A stretch of DNA of 64,000 bases from Apostichopus japonicus (GCF_037975245.1 NC_092577.1:449001-513000); one strand, 5' to 3'; shown: positions 36,683 to 49,109, numbered from the stretch's first letter. Notes: generated from the sequence alone by a model not told the origin. Program-made: numbers and translations.

Positions 36683-39600
36683 TATTGCAGACCAGTTCGT
36701 AACGTTAATCTCGATCCGGAATTTTAAGAAGTGATATTCTTTGCACTTGACGTGTCCTTGCGATAACACATATACATACACTGAATGGAGGGAGTACCAC
36801 TATAAGATATCTGTTACACGGTGTTGTTTATCGGACAAGACAAGATTATGCCGTAATCATCGAAATACTCTGATAAACGCTTGCAAGTGGGCATAGAGTA
36901 CGTGTAGGTAGGTAGCGAAATATTGTAACAAGTCTTCAATGGGAGAAAACATTTAAAAATACATCTCAAAGCTTTTTGCATTGCGTGATTAGAGCGATGG
37001 GTGGTAGCCCAGCCCAAGATGATTGGCTGTCCTATTAAACACACACTGGCTGCCGGATCTAGAAGTAATAGCTATTTTAAACTTGTGCATTTTAAAGGTC
37101 ATTGACCCAAAGTTATATAGAAGTTTCAAAAGCACTTTCATAAAGACTCTTAACGTTCAAGTAACTCCCAACCATTGAGAATAATAAAATTATACATTAC
37201 ACATTGTTCAACTGTAGTGTAGTGTTGCAGAAAAAATGCTTGTTGAAGCTTGAAAATGAGTGACCATTATCTCAATTTCTAGCATAATTCGTGCAATACA
37301 GATGTTATTTAAGGTTGCAGTTTGGATATTTTGCGAATGTTAAGAGTTATAGACCTACAAAATTCAAATTTTCAACCGATCTATTTATCTTGTCAAACGC
37401 TAGCCAGACGGCTGAACAGGCACGCAACATTTTGAAGATGATTGAAATTCGATTTGTCAAGTCACCGGGATCAAAGTGTGGGTAGGTTGTATCGGTGTGC
37501 AGGATCGAGTCTGTTCGAAGTGGTGCTGAAATTTCCCTTATGGAGGTATCGTAAAGATTATTTCGGCGTTACCATAAGGATGTAAAATTAATTGTGAGTG
37601 GTGGTATATCCGAGCCCAATTGTTTGATATTTTATGAAAAAAATAATGATTCCATAAATTGAAAACCATGGTCAGCTTTTCGGTCAATGTGTTTCCTTTG
37701 GAAAACAACATATTATACGAGCGAACCTTTGGGAATACGCGAGTATAATTAGCCTATACGTACAAGGCCCCCACTAATGTAGTACACTGACGTGACCATT
37801 TTCTTTATTTGCTAATTACAACAGTTACATATGGAAATGCGGTGGAGTGGACAGCGAGCCATAGTTGAGTTCACCCCTCACCCCCACCCCCCCCCCGCCT
37901 CCAATGTGTCCTCTTCGGTTTGCCACCGCTTGCTATGTGAACCCCAGGTGGAAGTTTACCAGGCTTCGATGACTTGTACAGTTCATTGGGCAGAAAAGAT
38001 CCGCTGCAACCAAATATAAAAAGTGTATTTAGAGATATTGAAACTATAGCGAAAGCGCGCCCTCTGTTTAGAAGTTCTTGGCGCTAGTTAGGGTTAGGAT
38101 AGGGTTTGTGTGTATATAGAACCTCACACATCAGTTGTACTGAATGCATTTCTTCTGTTGCATTGAATGTGGTTGTGGGTTGTGTACACTGTTGCTCGTG
38201 TGGATATGTAAATGTGGAAAATAAAACTAATTTCTACAGTTTCAGAGTAATATTTTCATTTGGCGTGTGTTTGAGGGGAGGAACGAGTTCCCTTTCCTGA
38301 GAATTTGATGGCCTGTAAAGGCCATTGTTCTCACTCATTGCCCGTTGCACCTCACACCCAATACTGCTCCCTGATTTGGACCAGTATATTTCTGAAGAGA
38401 TATCGTCCCTGTATTGTTGAGTGATTGGTTGATAGCAGATGGATGAAGCCCGGCTGTTGACTTATAGCAACATACATATACCACTGGTCCAAGTTACTGG
38501 CAGAATGAACCTTCGCTTTTCATATTGTTAATTACATATGCTTTATGGGAACACATTGATGGACCCGATTGGCGTATAAACCCATACAGACATGACTGCC
38601 GTTATAAAGGTTCTGGTTTGTTTCAGTATTAGCAGAATAGAAAGCAACATCGTAATCGCATAGAGCTTCCCTAACCAAGCTATGACATGGACTAAGAATG
38701 AAATGAAATTTTTATTTGAACTCATATGGTGTGTCGTTTCATTTCGTTCATATGTAACTATATCACTTTGACGCACATGGAGACAAATGAAATATTTTAC
38801 ATTCCTGTCATTTACACTATCACCATTATTATTTGTAAACCATGATTTAAATGCAGCGACATAATAAACACACAAAGACAAATAAAGAATATCATTTTCT
38901 TCTCCGTTTACACTTTTCACCATACATATAATTACCAATAATCATTCACAAATACAACATATATCAAAATGATCATAAAACATTTAAATGCAACGACAAA
39001 ATGTACAGACAGAGACAAATAGCAATTACCAATAACTATCACAAGTACAACATTTGAAATCCATAACCAATGCCACACTATTATCCAATGGTAAACTCGA
39101 TGCCAAACTATTATCCAATGGTATAGTGCAAATTATAACACTTCGGTCGGATCCGAGTGAAACTTGATCCAGTAATACTAGCCAACTCACTTTAAATCTT
39201 AAGTTTGATTAGAATTGAGTTGGCCGAACTTAGGCCTACAGACTAGGCTACAGTGTAAGTTACAGGCCTAAGTATCCAAGCCCTAACTTATGTCACCTAT
39301 TTGCCCCTAGCCTATGGTAAGTTAGGCCTAGGCGATCGTTAGCCTAGGCATGTCGTCTAACTTTAACTTAGTTTAAGTAAGTATTAGGGCAATTCCACAG
39401 TAAAATTGTGATGCTTTGGAAAATGCAAATAGTAGAGACAGTGCAAAGGTTTGGAATAAACTTTCATATTACAGTTTATCACTTAATATTTTAAAATTCA
39501 TGCAGAATGAAAAATGTTTTCAAAGTCTTTGAAATGTATGAAATATGTATATTAATAAGAAAAGTTACAGTGGTGCTGATATCGACTATTTATTTTGTAG

Positions 39601-40168
39601 TCGATTAGTCGCATAGTTCTTCTCGCGATTACTCGGTTACAGTTATGACGTCATCACTGTAAATTCACATTGCAGAAATACGGTCAAACAACTAATTTTC
39701 CATGGTGCACTGTCATTATTTTTTCTTTCGTGTTTTAACGGGTGGTGACTAAATCATGTTAAAACATCTACCAATGAAAAACTTAACAACTGTAAAAGTG
39801 TGTAAAAGTATAACGTTTCGATCCTAGCAGTATCTTCTTCAGAGGCTCAATGACAAGTAACATAAACTTCATGGGACAAACACTGAACACAGGCAGGTTA
39901 ATGAGCAGGGAGAACACAGGCAGGTTAATGAGCAGGGAGAACACAAAAGAGATTGATGTAAGAGGATTGGTAGACAAAGGATGGAGGGAAGAAAGAAACC
40001 AACAGGGGGAAGAGGAGATGTAGGAAAAAAGGGACAAAGAGAGGATTTAGGAAAGTGGGTATAAAAATAAACTGCAGAAGGACAAAGACAGGGAGGTGTG
40101 GAGAACAAATGTCAAAGAGAGCTATAGGAGAAGAGAGGTGACAGAGGAGGAAACAAGAGGGGATATAG
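36683..40168. other. ERGIC3 upstream region and intergenic, no gene seen
   Basis: The ERGIC3 promoter is presumably just above 36682, but no distinctive motif is visible. Farther right are a duplicated 35-bp block (39050-39125, CCACACTATTATCCAATGG) and repeats of GAACACAGGCAGGTTAATGA (39885-39945). A clustering of TAGGCCTA words is seen at 39225-39350. Confidence 0.5.
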
Positions 40169-40377
40169 CCTGAGGGAGGGAGGGAACTAAGACAAACGGC
40201 TCAGAATCGTATAAAATTCCAGTCTGAACAGAAAAGGGATGAGGATTCCGAATTTCCACCTCAGGGAGACATACAACCCTATAGGTTTGAGCCAGAAACA
40301 GTTGAAACTGACGACGATGACAACCAAGCAGCAGTCAACGACGTAATGCAAGCCAATCGCTTGGAGAATCTAGACTG
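40169..40377 (+). CDS. Possible exon with P2X7 C-terminal-like domain start, partial
   Basis: An open stretch encodes acidic sequence with GDIQPYRFEPETVE, a DDDDN run and NRLENLDW, then a GTATGA donor-like site. The pattern 'PYxFEP ... acidic ... RLENxDW' precedes the Cys-rich 'CxCGxC' part of the P2RX7_C-type domain, which is multiplied in invertebrate genomes and often linked to mobile DNA. An AACAG acceptor at 40231 could start the exon instead. No second exon with the CxCGxC part was found nearby, so it may be a stray exon or a relic. Confidence 0.45.
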
Positions 40378-41350
40378 GTATGAAACAAACATAGTGTACA
40401 TGTATGTGAAAAAAGGTGATATTTTCATTTGATGGTCACGCAACTACAGTGTTATTTGTTGACTTCTGTTAGTAGACACTTCGGACCAGTTACTGCTACT
40501 TCCTCCCTTCATATCATGTGATTTGCGCGTGGGCTTCACATGTCCTATACAGTGTAGAATACGCGCTGAATGAAAAATACTTGGAATTTTGCTTGTCATG
40601 GTCCGTATTCACGTGTAGAACAAATATATTTTCCATCTGGAATGATTCATAATGGTTATTCCCAGCAATAACGCTCACTTATTCAAAATGCTCAACGAAC
40701 CCTGGCTTTAGTTTGGGTGTATCGACCTTACTAGTTAGTTCCTATTTCGTAGACTGTGCTGGTTAATAATTAATCTGCATCATTCAACAGTTTTCTGTTT
40801 CATTTTGACAAGTTTCAAGCTGCCTCTTGGTTCCGCTTTGTTCCTCCTACCAACAGGCGTAAGTGCGTTCTCTCCTTTTAGTGGATCCCTACATTATTTT
40901 GTCACCAGTCACCAGCCTAGTGCACCACCTATACCAACACATCACCAGCCTCTAGGTGCACCATCTATACCAATACATCCAAACGCCATCAAGCAGACAG
41001 ATAAGTCACGCCAGCTAATTGTATTTGTCAGTGAGTATCGCCCAAACTAAAATAGTAGCCTACATTATTTTGTATCTTTGAGTTGGTTGACAAACGTTTG
41101 CCGTTTACACGTTAACCTACTTTTGTTAACATTTTGTGTAATTGTTTTAAATATAGACATGTGTCACGTTTGTAGAGCCTGAGTAGTTGAAATTCTAAGA
41201 TCATGATGTGCTGGTTAGGGCAATTGAAGAAGTTTCAACATTTGACTGCATAGTCGAGCTCATTTAAGGACACTAGAGGGATATGATGCATATATATATA
41301 TATATATATGATGTATATGATATGATATATATGATATGATATATATGATA

Positions 41351-41418
<68 letters not shown>

Positions 41419-43285
41419 GTTCTCAACAAGAGAGTGTATCGTTTTCTTGGTTAGGACTCCCACTATTGTTTAATTGTAATTAATTAACTAATATACGAGA
41501 GGTAGACCTGAACTGTGTATAACGACATAGCTGCAGAGATAGGTTATCCTTCTTCCTGGCATTGACATCCAGGGTAGGCCATCTTGTGAGATTTGATTTC
41601 ATTTTCCCTTAATGGTTCTACAAGGGTTAAGGGTCAGATTTGTAATGGATGGCTATTGGTTGGAACCAAATTAACGTTTTCACAATTGTGTTTAATATCT
41701 TCACAGAGGTTGGAACCACCTGTCTTTTGCAATTTTTTAAGTGTTTCCTACATTGTCTCAAAACAGTGATTCAAGTCTGTTAACCTATTGTTATATTTTC
41801 ACAATGGTGAACTTTTCTGTGAATTTGCTATGTTCCGTATTTTGTCAAAAGTACAAATCTGCTTATGTTTCTTATTGAATCGTCAGTTGGATTTAGTGCA
41901 TGTACATATTGCCCATACATCCTTATGTAATGTATTGTTTTTACAGTTTAGTGTCAACTCGAGGTTGGCAAGTTATGTATAGCTTATATATTTGTATCTA
42001 TCTTTTGATAGGCTTTATTTTCACAGCAATAACTTATTGTATTATGCTTTGTATTATTCTGTCAATGAAAGCTTTGTAGTCAGTTTGTAGAGAGTTTGGA
42101 AAGAGGTTATCATTCATGTCTCACCCCAGACCCAGAATAGTGAGATGTAACCTTGTGCAGTATCATCATTTCCATTAAACTGGTATTTGATACGTTTCTA
42201 TAATTAACATTTGCATAACATTGCTTTCATTCAATAACCAAGGCTTGGACATTATAAAACAGACTGTATGTGACTCAAGTTACCATTCCAAGCCCATCCT
42301 TGAGAGAAATCAAATTCTTGGCTCGGAGTCCTGTATGTCACACTGTAATAAAGCCTATCCTACAGGTACATTGCCAGCTGTGCTGATAACCTACATTAAT
42401 AATCATCCTATCTGTTAGTCAGCTTTACTCGTTTAGCAGCCAACTTTCTGTAATTTCACCATTAAAAGTACCGAGAGGCACTAACAATAGAATGACGATC
42501 AGGAATCAATAAAATTGCGTTTTTCTTTCAGAGGTATGAGATTTATCTTATGAAATTAACGTGCAGTATCAAGAAAAAGTTAAATCCGAGCAAGATGCTA
42601 AATGGTACAACGCCAAGAGTAACGTTGTTTATACTTTATACAAGATATATTATCAGAGCCTTACATAGAAAGTCCTGTTTATCACATCATATTAAATATC
42701 GTGCCAATATTAATAGGTGATATCATACTGCAATAGCGCCATTACTTATTACAACGTTACCCGCATTTGAATGAAAGCAGGAAGATATGAATTTTCCAAC
42801 TTTATTCTTAACCAATAAACTTGTACATTTTACAACTCAGTCTCGGAAAATCATATATTAACTTACAAATATCTGTTCTGAAAATGTTTTATGAAGTATA
42901 GAAAATTAACATAGTTAATTATCGCTGTGCAAACTTATTGAAAGAAAATATGCATATTGAACACATGACACACTCACAAAAATATCAGAAAATGCCATAT
43001 ATATCAATTCTATAACCTCCTTTTACCTGTTACGCCGATCGCGACCGCCTTGTACTTCTTTACGTCATCCTTAATAACACACCCATGCCTACAGTAAATT
43101 ATAAGCAGCTTAACTTCCCTGACATTAATTCAGTCTAACCATCCTTTTCAACTATCTTTGATACTTTGTTATTTTCATCATGCTGGATTTGATATCCTTT
43201 AATTGAAGAAAAACATAGTGTACATATAAGTGGAAACAAGAGCCAAAGGGCAGTATGGTTCCTTGCTTGTAAGGAATATTTACAA
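40378..43285. other. Intergenic, no gene seen
   Basis: AT-rich sequence with one large TA microsatellite listed separately. No coding exon supported. Confidence 0.5.
41288..41412. repeat. (TA)n microsatellite with ATATGATATG segment
   Basis: Alternating TA with an internal stretch of ATATGATATGATATATATG. Confidence 0.95.
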
Positions 43286-43291
43286 GGAGAG

Positions 43292-45560
43292 TATGGCGGG
43301 CCATCAGTCTCAAATCATGGGAGATCGACTTATACCGATTTAAATCGACATTTACCAGTTTCCTTCGACATATACCAGTTTCCTTCGACTTATACCAGTT
43401 TCATTCTACATATCTTCTATTTATTTTACTTATCATCGATTTAAATCGATGATAAGTAAAATAAATCGATGATATGTCGAAGTAAACTGGTATATGTCGA
43501 TTTAAATCGATGATATGTAGAATGAAACTGGTATATGTCGATTTAAATCGACATATCATCGATTTATTCTACATATCATCGATTTATTTTACTTATCATC
43601 GATTTAAATCGATGATATGTAAAATAAATCGATGATATGTCCATTTAAATCGACATCTACCAGTTTAAATCGATGATATGTCGAATTAAATCGGTAGAAG
43701 TCAATTTCCGTGGACTTATACCAGTTTCTAGCGTCTCAAATTGACATATACCTATTTAAATCGACATATCATCGATTTAGCTCATTAACATATTCCAAAT
43801 CCCGATTTCGGTGATGATTGACATGTGGAGATACATCACGTGTAGTCACCTGACAAGGCGGGCGAGTAATTGAAAATAAACACGAGCACAGTGGAATGCA
43901 TGATTTGAGCTTGAATACTGTAATTGTTAATCCCCTGGGTATATATTTAGTTACAGTAAAACGTAACCTTACAGTAGGCCTCACTGCAGAACAATATCAT
44001 CTTTGTTTATGGTGTAACTGGAGTAGGTAATTGCATCTGTGTACGTACTGTGGGCCTATTCAGTTGCATGTGTATTCCTATACTATAGCGCCACGTGTTC
44101 GAGTAGAAAAGCCCAGTTTGCATTGAGATAATTGTACGTCATTGACATATCAGTTATTTGAGCCTAATTGTTACACCGAAATCTTTTTGCAAGTAATTGT
44201 TCATAATTACCATTGACATATAACCATGATGAACACCCAGGGGCGTAGCGAAGGGGTTTTTGTTGGGGGGTGTGGAGAATTTGATTTGCCGACTGATCTG
44301 GAAGTGGTGACTGAAATGGGGGAGGGGTCTAAGGGGAGGGGGTGTACCCCTCCCTTTTGGAAAATTTTTCGTTTTGAAACGTCTTTAGATGCAATCTGGA
44401 GCATATTTTAAGTCAAATTTGATTTGCCGACGGATCTGGAAGTGGTGACTGAAATGGGGGAGGGGTCTAAGGGTAGGGGGTCTACCCCTCCCCTTTGGAA
44501 AATTTTTCGTTTTGAAACGTCGTTAGATGCAATCTGGTGCATATTTTAAGTCAAATTTGATTTGCCGACGGATCTGGAAGTGGTGACTGAAATGGGGGAG
44601 GGGTCTAAGGGTAGGGGGTCTACCCCTCCCCTTTGAAAAATTTTTAGTTTCGAAACGTCCTTAGATGCAATCTGGTGCATATTTTAAGTCAAATTTGGCA
44701 CGGAAGAAGCTCCCGTTCTCCTTTTCTCTATTCAGCTTTCCTTCTTTCTTCCCCTTCCGCTCTCTTCACCTTTTCTTCACCTCTTCACCCCACACCCCCC
44801 CCCGCTCGCTACGCCCCTGTGAACACCCTTGCTAGCTTCGTAATTTTGGAACTATTAAATTACTCGCCCGCCTTGTCAGGTGACTACACGTGATGTATCT
44901 CCACATGTCAATCATCACCGAAATCGGGATTTGGAATATGTTAATGAGCTAAATCGATGATATGTCGATTTAAATAGGTATATGTCAATTTGAGACGCTA
45001 GAAACTGGTATAAGTCCACGGAAATTGACTTCTACCGATTTAATTCGACATATCATCGATTTAAACTGGTAGATGTCGATTTAAATGGACATATCATCGA
45101 TTTATTTTACTTATCATCGATTTAAATCGATGATAAGTAAAATAAATCGATGATATGTAGAATAAATCGATGATATGTCGATTTAAATCGACATATACCA
45201 GTTTCATTCTACATATCATCGATTTAAATCGACATATACCAGTTTCATTCTACATATCATCGATTTAAATCGACATATACCAGTTTCATTCTACATATCA
45301 TCTATTTATTTTACTTATCATCGATTTAAATCGATGATAAGTAAAATAAATAGAAGATATGTAGAATGAAACTGGTATATGTCGATTTAAATCGATGATA
45401 TGTAGAATGAAACTGGTATATGTCGATTTAAATCGATGATATGTAGAATGAAACTGGTATAAGTCGAAGGAAACTGGTATATGTCGAAGGAAACTGGTAT
45501 ATGTCGATTTAAATCGGTATAAGTCGATCTCCCATGATTTGAGACTGATGGCCCGCCATA
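43292..45560. mobile_element. Foldback element with long internally repeated inverted arms
   Basis: Left arm 43292-43870 and right arm 44859-45560 are inverted copies starting TATGGCGGGCCATCAGTCTC and ending GGCGAGTAAT (arm-internal end). GGAGAG flanks both outer ends (43286-43291 and 45561-45566) as a target-site duplication. The arms are built of modules such as ATCGATTTAAATCGA, CATATACCAGTTTC and TTTTACTTATCATCGATTTA, each arm itself containing palindromes. The right arm is about 120 bp longer because a module near 45190-45320 is repeated three times. The centre holds a nested hAT MITE (44238-44819). No protein frame is present. Confidence 0.92.
44238..44819. mobile_element. hAT-type MITE nested in the foldback element
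   Basis: Termini CAGGGGCGTAGCG and CGCTACGCCCCTG are inverted repeats. TGAACACC flanks both sides exactly (44230-44237, 44820-44827), an 8-bp duplication typical of hAT elements. Inside, a block of about 140 bp (TTTGATTTGCCGAC, GATCTGGAAGTGGTGACTG, GATGCAATCTGG) is tandemly triplicated at 44279-44695. No transposase. Confidence 0.92.
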
Positions 45561-45566
45561 GGAGAG

Positions 45567-47130
45567 CAGCACTTTCCTAAAATTGTTATGTGGTCCGATG
45601 TACACAGACAATATTATTGCCAAAAATATCACAAATCAACTGTTTGTATTTTGAGAACCTGTTGAGGACCAGGTGTCTGATATGAGCACGAGTTGGCTCT
45701 TTTTACAGAACTCACAGAATCATCCGAACTGTACTTATAAAGAATTTTAACAAAACCAAACAGAACCTTGATCTCTAATAATTAGCACACAAAGGTTGCA
45801 GAGGAGTCAACTTACGGACAATTTAGATCGGAATATGCCCACGAAAATTCAAAGAATCGACTTGAAAGAAGCTATAGAGGCCACTGGAGGTCAACCTGAG
45901 GTCAAAGGTCACCTAGATGCGGGTCGACTAATGGATTACAATAGCGTAACTTCCAACCTTAACGGACATTTTGTTCTCAAGATATTGCAAAAATACTAGT
46001 TTTTGACCCTAATTGACCTTTGTTGACCTTCGATCACATGACCGTTATGATTGGAAACGATCCATACCCCATTCACAGCTACTCCCAATATATCAACCAT
46101 GTTGGACCCTGTCAGTGGGAGTTTCACAAGTTATTGCACAGAAGAAACACATTTTGACCCATAATTGACCTTTGGTGAACTTGGATCACATAACGGTTAT
46201 TTTGGAAAACGTGTCCCTACTTCATTTACAACTTGTCCCAATATACCAGCGATGTCAGACTTTGTGACTAGAAGTTGTTGCAAAAATTAGCATAAGTTGG
46301 CAGTTTTTTGCACATAGGCAACCTTGAATGACCTTGGATGACCTGATGGTTTTTATCAAAAATATTCCCTCGGTGATGTGAAACCTCTCCTAAAATTGTT
46401 ATGTGCGCCAATGTACACACACAACGTTATTGCTAATAAGGTATCAAAACCAAATTTTGGCCCCTCATAATTTGAGAACCGGGTGTTCGATTGAAGCGGG
46501 AGTTGGTTTCCTCTATATAGAGCACAAAAAGCTTTATCATATATCAAAATATTAACAAACTTTTTTGTTTTGCCCCGTATCTCCTAAAATGACCATATTT
46601 TTCAAAATTTGACCTTTGACCTTTTGACCTCACGGTCAGATGTAGTTTGACACACTGATTCCCAAAAGCAACATGACAAGTCTGTACGACCATCAAAACT
46701 ATACTTATTAAATTAAAAAAAAAAAAACTTTACCTCTGATAACTTCGCACACGAAGGTCACACAGGGGTCAACCAAGGACAATTTTGATTGGAAGGTACC
46801 TTTGAGATCCGATTATGGCCACGAAAATTCAAATAACCAAATAAACTGATATAGGTCACCAGAGGTCAAACTGAGGTCAAAGGTCACCTAGATGCGGGTT
46901 GACTAATGGATTACAACAGTTTAACTCCCAACCTTGACGGACATTTTGTTCTCAGGTTATTGCAAAAATACTAGTTTTTGACCCCTAATTGACCTTTGTT
47001 GACCTTCGATCACATGACCGTTATGTTTGGAAACGATTCCTTACCCCATTCACAACTACTCCCAAAATATCAACCATGTCGGACCCTGTCAATCGGAGTT
47101 ATTGCTGTTGTTAATATATTGGTTTTTGGC
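45567..47130. repeat. Diverged direct duplication rich in TGACCT/AGGTCA half-sites
   Basis: Two related copies, starting about 45575 and 46386 (CCTAAAATTGTTATGTG, then matching GAGGTCAAAGGTCACCTAGA at 45898 and 46875, and TTGACCTTTGTTGACCTTCG at 46013 and 46987). Spacing varies from 0.8 to 1.0 kb because of indels. The strongest cluster is at 46609-46632 (TTGACCTTTGACC then TTTTGACCTC). The foldback element was inserted at the start of the first copy. Confidence 0.8.
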
Positions 47131-47886
47131 ATCTAACTGACCTTTGGTGACCTATGCGGGCACCAAAAACACAAAGGATCTTCCTCTTACTTTGGGCTAT
47201 CCGATCATGATATATCATTTCCTTATTGGGATATCGTGTACACAAGCCAAGCGTTACTTACACACACACATGTTTGCATTACATTCAGACCGAGGACCCC
47301 ATTGTATTTTCCATTGTTCAAATCAACGTACCCTAACCCCATACAATAGAAATCTTCCGAGGCCGTGGTGATTCTTTAGAAATCACAACCGAGGACCTGG
47401 AATTCTTTTGTTCAAGTCCTCGGTCAGAATACAAAACAAACGCACACACACACGCATACACACACACACACACGCCAAGTTGAATGCATAGTTTCCTTGC
47501 TTTGCAAAAATCAAGGAACCAAAAAGAAGAAGTTGTTTTTCGCACAAGAAATTTTTCAGCGGAAAGTACTGTGTGCGGAGAATAACTGAAACCCCTTGAA
47601 AGTTTGCACATTACTAAAAATTATCCATCATTCAATCAATGCCCCCAGCCTTGATGTGGGATGTTGTTTTAGTACAACATTTCTTAGGTATTTTATAACA
47701 TTGGTGCAGCAGGAGAGCCAGTGGAGGGTGTTCCAGATATACAGTATGTGTACATTGGTAAGACATATTAAACAGTCCTGTCGTAATCAAACTGACCAGT
47801 ATCTACTTTGCTTGAGAGCAGAAATCTACCACCATCTTGTGTTGAGGATGATTATTCCCAGGATTTACTTTTCCTCTCGTCTACAG
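47131..47886. other. Serpin upstream region
   Basis: Contains an imperfect CA microsatellite at about 47437-47475. Its end, CTCTCGTCTACAG (47886), looks like the acceptor of a 5' UTR intron for the serpin gene. Confidence 0.5.
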
Positions 47887-47899
47887 AACTTAACCGAAT

Positions 47900-49078
47900 A
47901 TGTCAACTACAAGTATCAGTGAAGCAAGCCAATTGGCCAACTCCTTAAATGAATTCTCATGGGAGCTGTATGGAAACATCGGTAAGGATCCATCTAAGAA
48001 CCTCTTCTTCTCACCTTATAGCATTATGGCAGCTCTTACCATGACGTCTGCTGGAGCTAGTAGCAACACCGCCAAGCAAATGTCACAAGTGTTAAGGATC
48101 AACAAGTTTAAAGGTAATGATGTTCACAGTGCTTTTCAGAAGTTGAATAATTTGATTTTATCTCCCAATACCATGTGCACTCTAAAGTCTGCCAATCGCT
48201 TGTACGGTCAGAAGGACTACACCTTCCTAGAATCCTTTCTGAAGACGACCAAAGTTCATTACCAAGCCGAGCTGATGCCTATTGACTTCAAGAGGGATGC
48301 AGAGAATGCCAGAACAGAGATCAACAGCTGGGTTTCAGAACAGACCAATAACAAGATCAAAGACCTAATAGCACCAGGAGTTTTGGACTCTTTGATAGGG
48401 CTTGTATTAGTTAATGCTATATACTTTAAAGGTAACTGGTTGTCACAGTTTGATCCAAAGAGGACTTCTCTTCAGCTATTTCATGCTTCATCCAGTGAGA
48501 GCATTCCAGTAGATATGATGTACCAGAAAGGTTCCTTTGATTATTTTAAAGATCAAGATCTGAAATGTCAGGTTCTTTCCCTACCGTACGTTGGTAATAC
48601 TCTGCGCATGGTAATCATATTACCAGACCCGTCCAGTAACCTTACTAACTTAGAATCCAAGATAAACATGCAGGTCATAACGTCTTGGGTTAAAAGCAGT
48701 AGGAAGCAGGAAGTCCATGTCAGCTTCCCTCGTTTCAAACTGGAAGCGAGTTTTGATTTGAATGATCATTTGTCATTAATGGGAATGTCAGATGTATTCG
48801 ATGTAAGTAAGGCAGACCTTTCTGGAATTACTGAATCTGAAGACCTTTATGTGTCAAAGGTCATTCATAAGGCTTTTGTTGAGGTCAATGAGGAAGGAAC
48901 AGAAGCAGCTGCAGTTACTGCTGTTCCCTTTGGTGCTCTTTGCATTGAACATATTCCAGCTGCATTTAAAGCCGACCGACCATTCATATTTTGCATCTCA
49001 GATACTTCATCTGGTTCCATTTTGTTTCTTGGAAGACTTGTAAATCCACCAAAAAGCCAGAAGAGGGACGAGTGGTAA
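47900..49078 (+). CDS. Serpin, intracellular (clade B-like), inhibitory type
   Basis: One uninterrupted 392-codon frame. The ATG is preceded in frame by TAA (47891-47893), fixing the start; a probable 5' UTR acceptor lies at 47885-47886. Serpin landmarks are NLFFSPYSI (34-42), NAIYFKGNW (172-180), a hinge EEGTEAAAVTA (331-341) and the signature DRPFIFCI (359-366) with SGSILFLGRLVNPP (371-384). The hinge has the small residues needed for loop insertion, so it should inhibit proteases. Counting from T334 as P14 gives P1-P1' as L347-C348, suggesting a chymotrypsin- or elastase-like target; the loop seems one residue longer than in SERPINB1-like proteins, so this may shift. No signal peptide is seen, which fits a cytosolic clade B type. 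The C-terminus KRDEW is affected by a 35-bp duplication (see 49040-49109). Confidence 0.95.
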   Translation: MSTTSISEASQLANSLNEFSWELYGNIGKDPSKNLFFSPYSIMAALTMTSAGASSNTAKQMSQVLRINKFKGNDVHSAFQKLNNLILSPNTMCTLKSANRLYGQKDYTFLESFLKTTKVHYQAELMPIDFKRDAENARTEINSWVSEQTNNKIKDLIAPGVLDSLIGLVLVNAIYFKGNWLSQFDPKRTSLQLFHASSSESIPVDMMYQKGSFDYFKDQDLKCQVLSLPYVGNTLRMVIILPDPSSNLTNLESKINMQVITSWVKSSRKQEVHVSFPRFKLEASFDLNDHLSLMGMSDVFDVSKADLSGITESEDLYVSKVIHKAFVEVNEEGTEAAAVTAVPFGALCIEHIPAAFKADRPFIFCISDTSSGSILFLGRLVNPPKSQKRDEW

Positions 49079-49109
49079 ATCCACCAAAGAGCCAGAAGAG
49101 AGATGAGTT
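49040..49109 (+). repeat. 35-bp tandem duplication across the serpin stop codon
   Basis: Copies at 49040-49074 and 49075-49109 share GTAAATCCACCAAA and GCCAGAAGAG. The first encodes VNPPKSQKRDE and then, at the junction, TGG TAA. The second, read from its own GTA, encodes VNPPKSQKRDEL and TGA. Because 35 is not a multiple of 3, the second copy lies out of frame in the 3' UTR. Confidence 0.9.

Noticed and set aside
49075-49109. Extension of the serpin to an RDEL terminus
   Set aside because: The frame is closed by TAA at the end of the first copy and the second copy is out of frame, so RDEL is not part of the encoded protein here.
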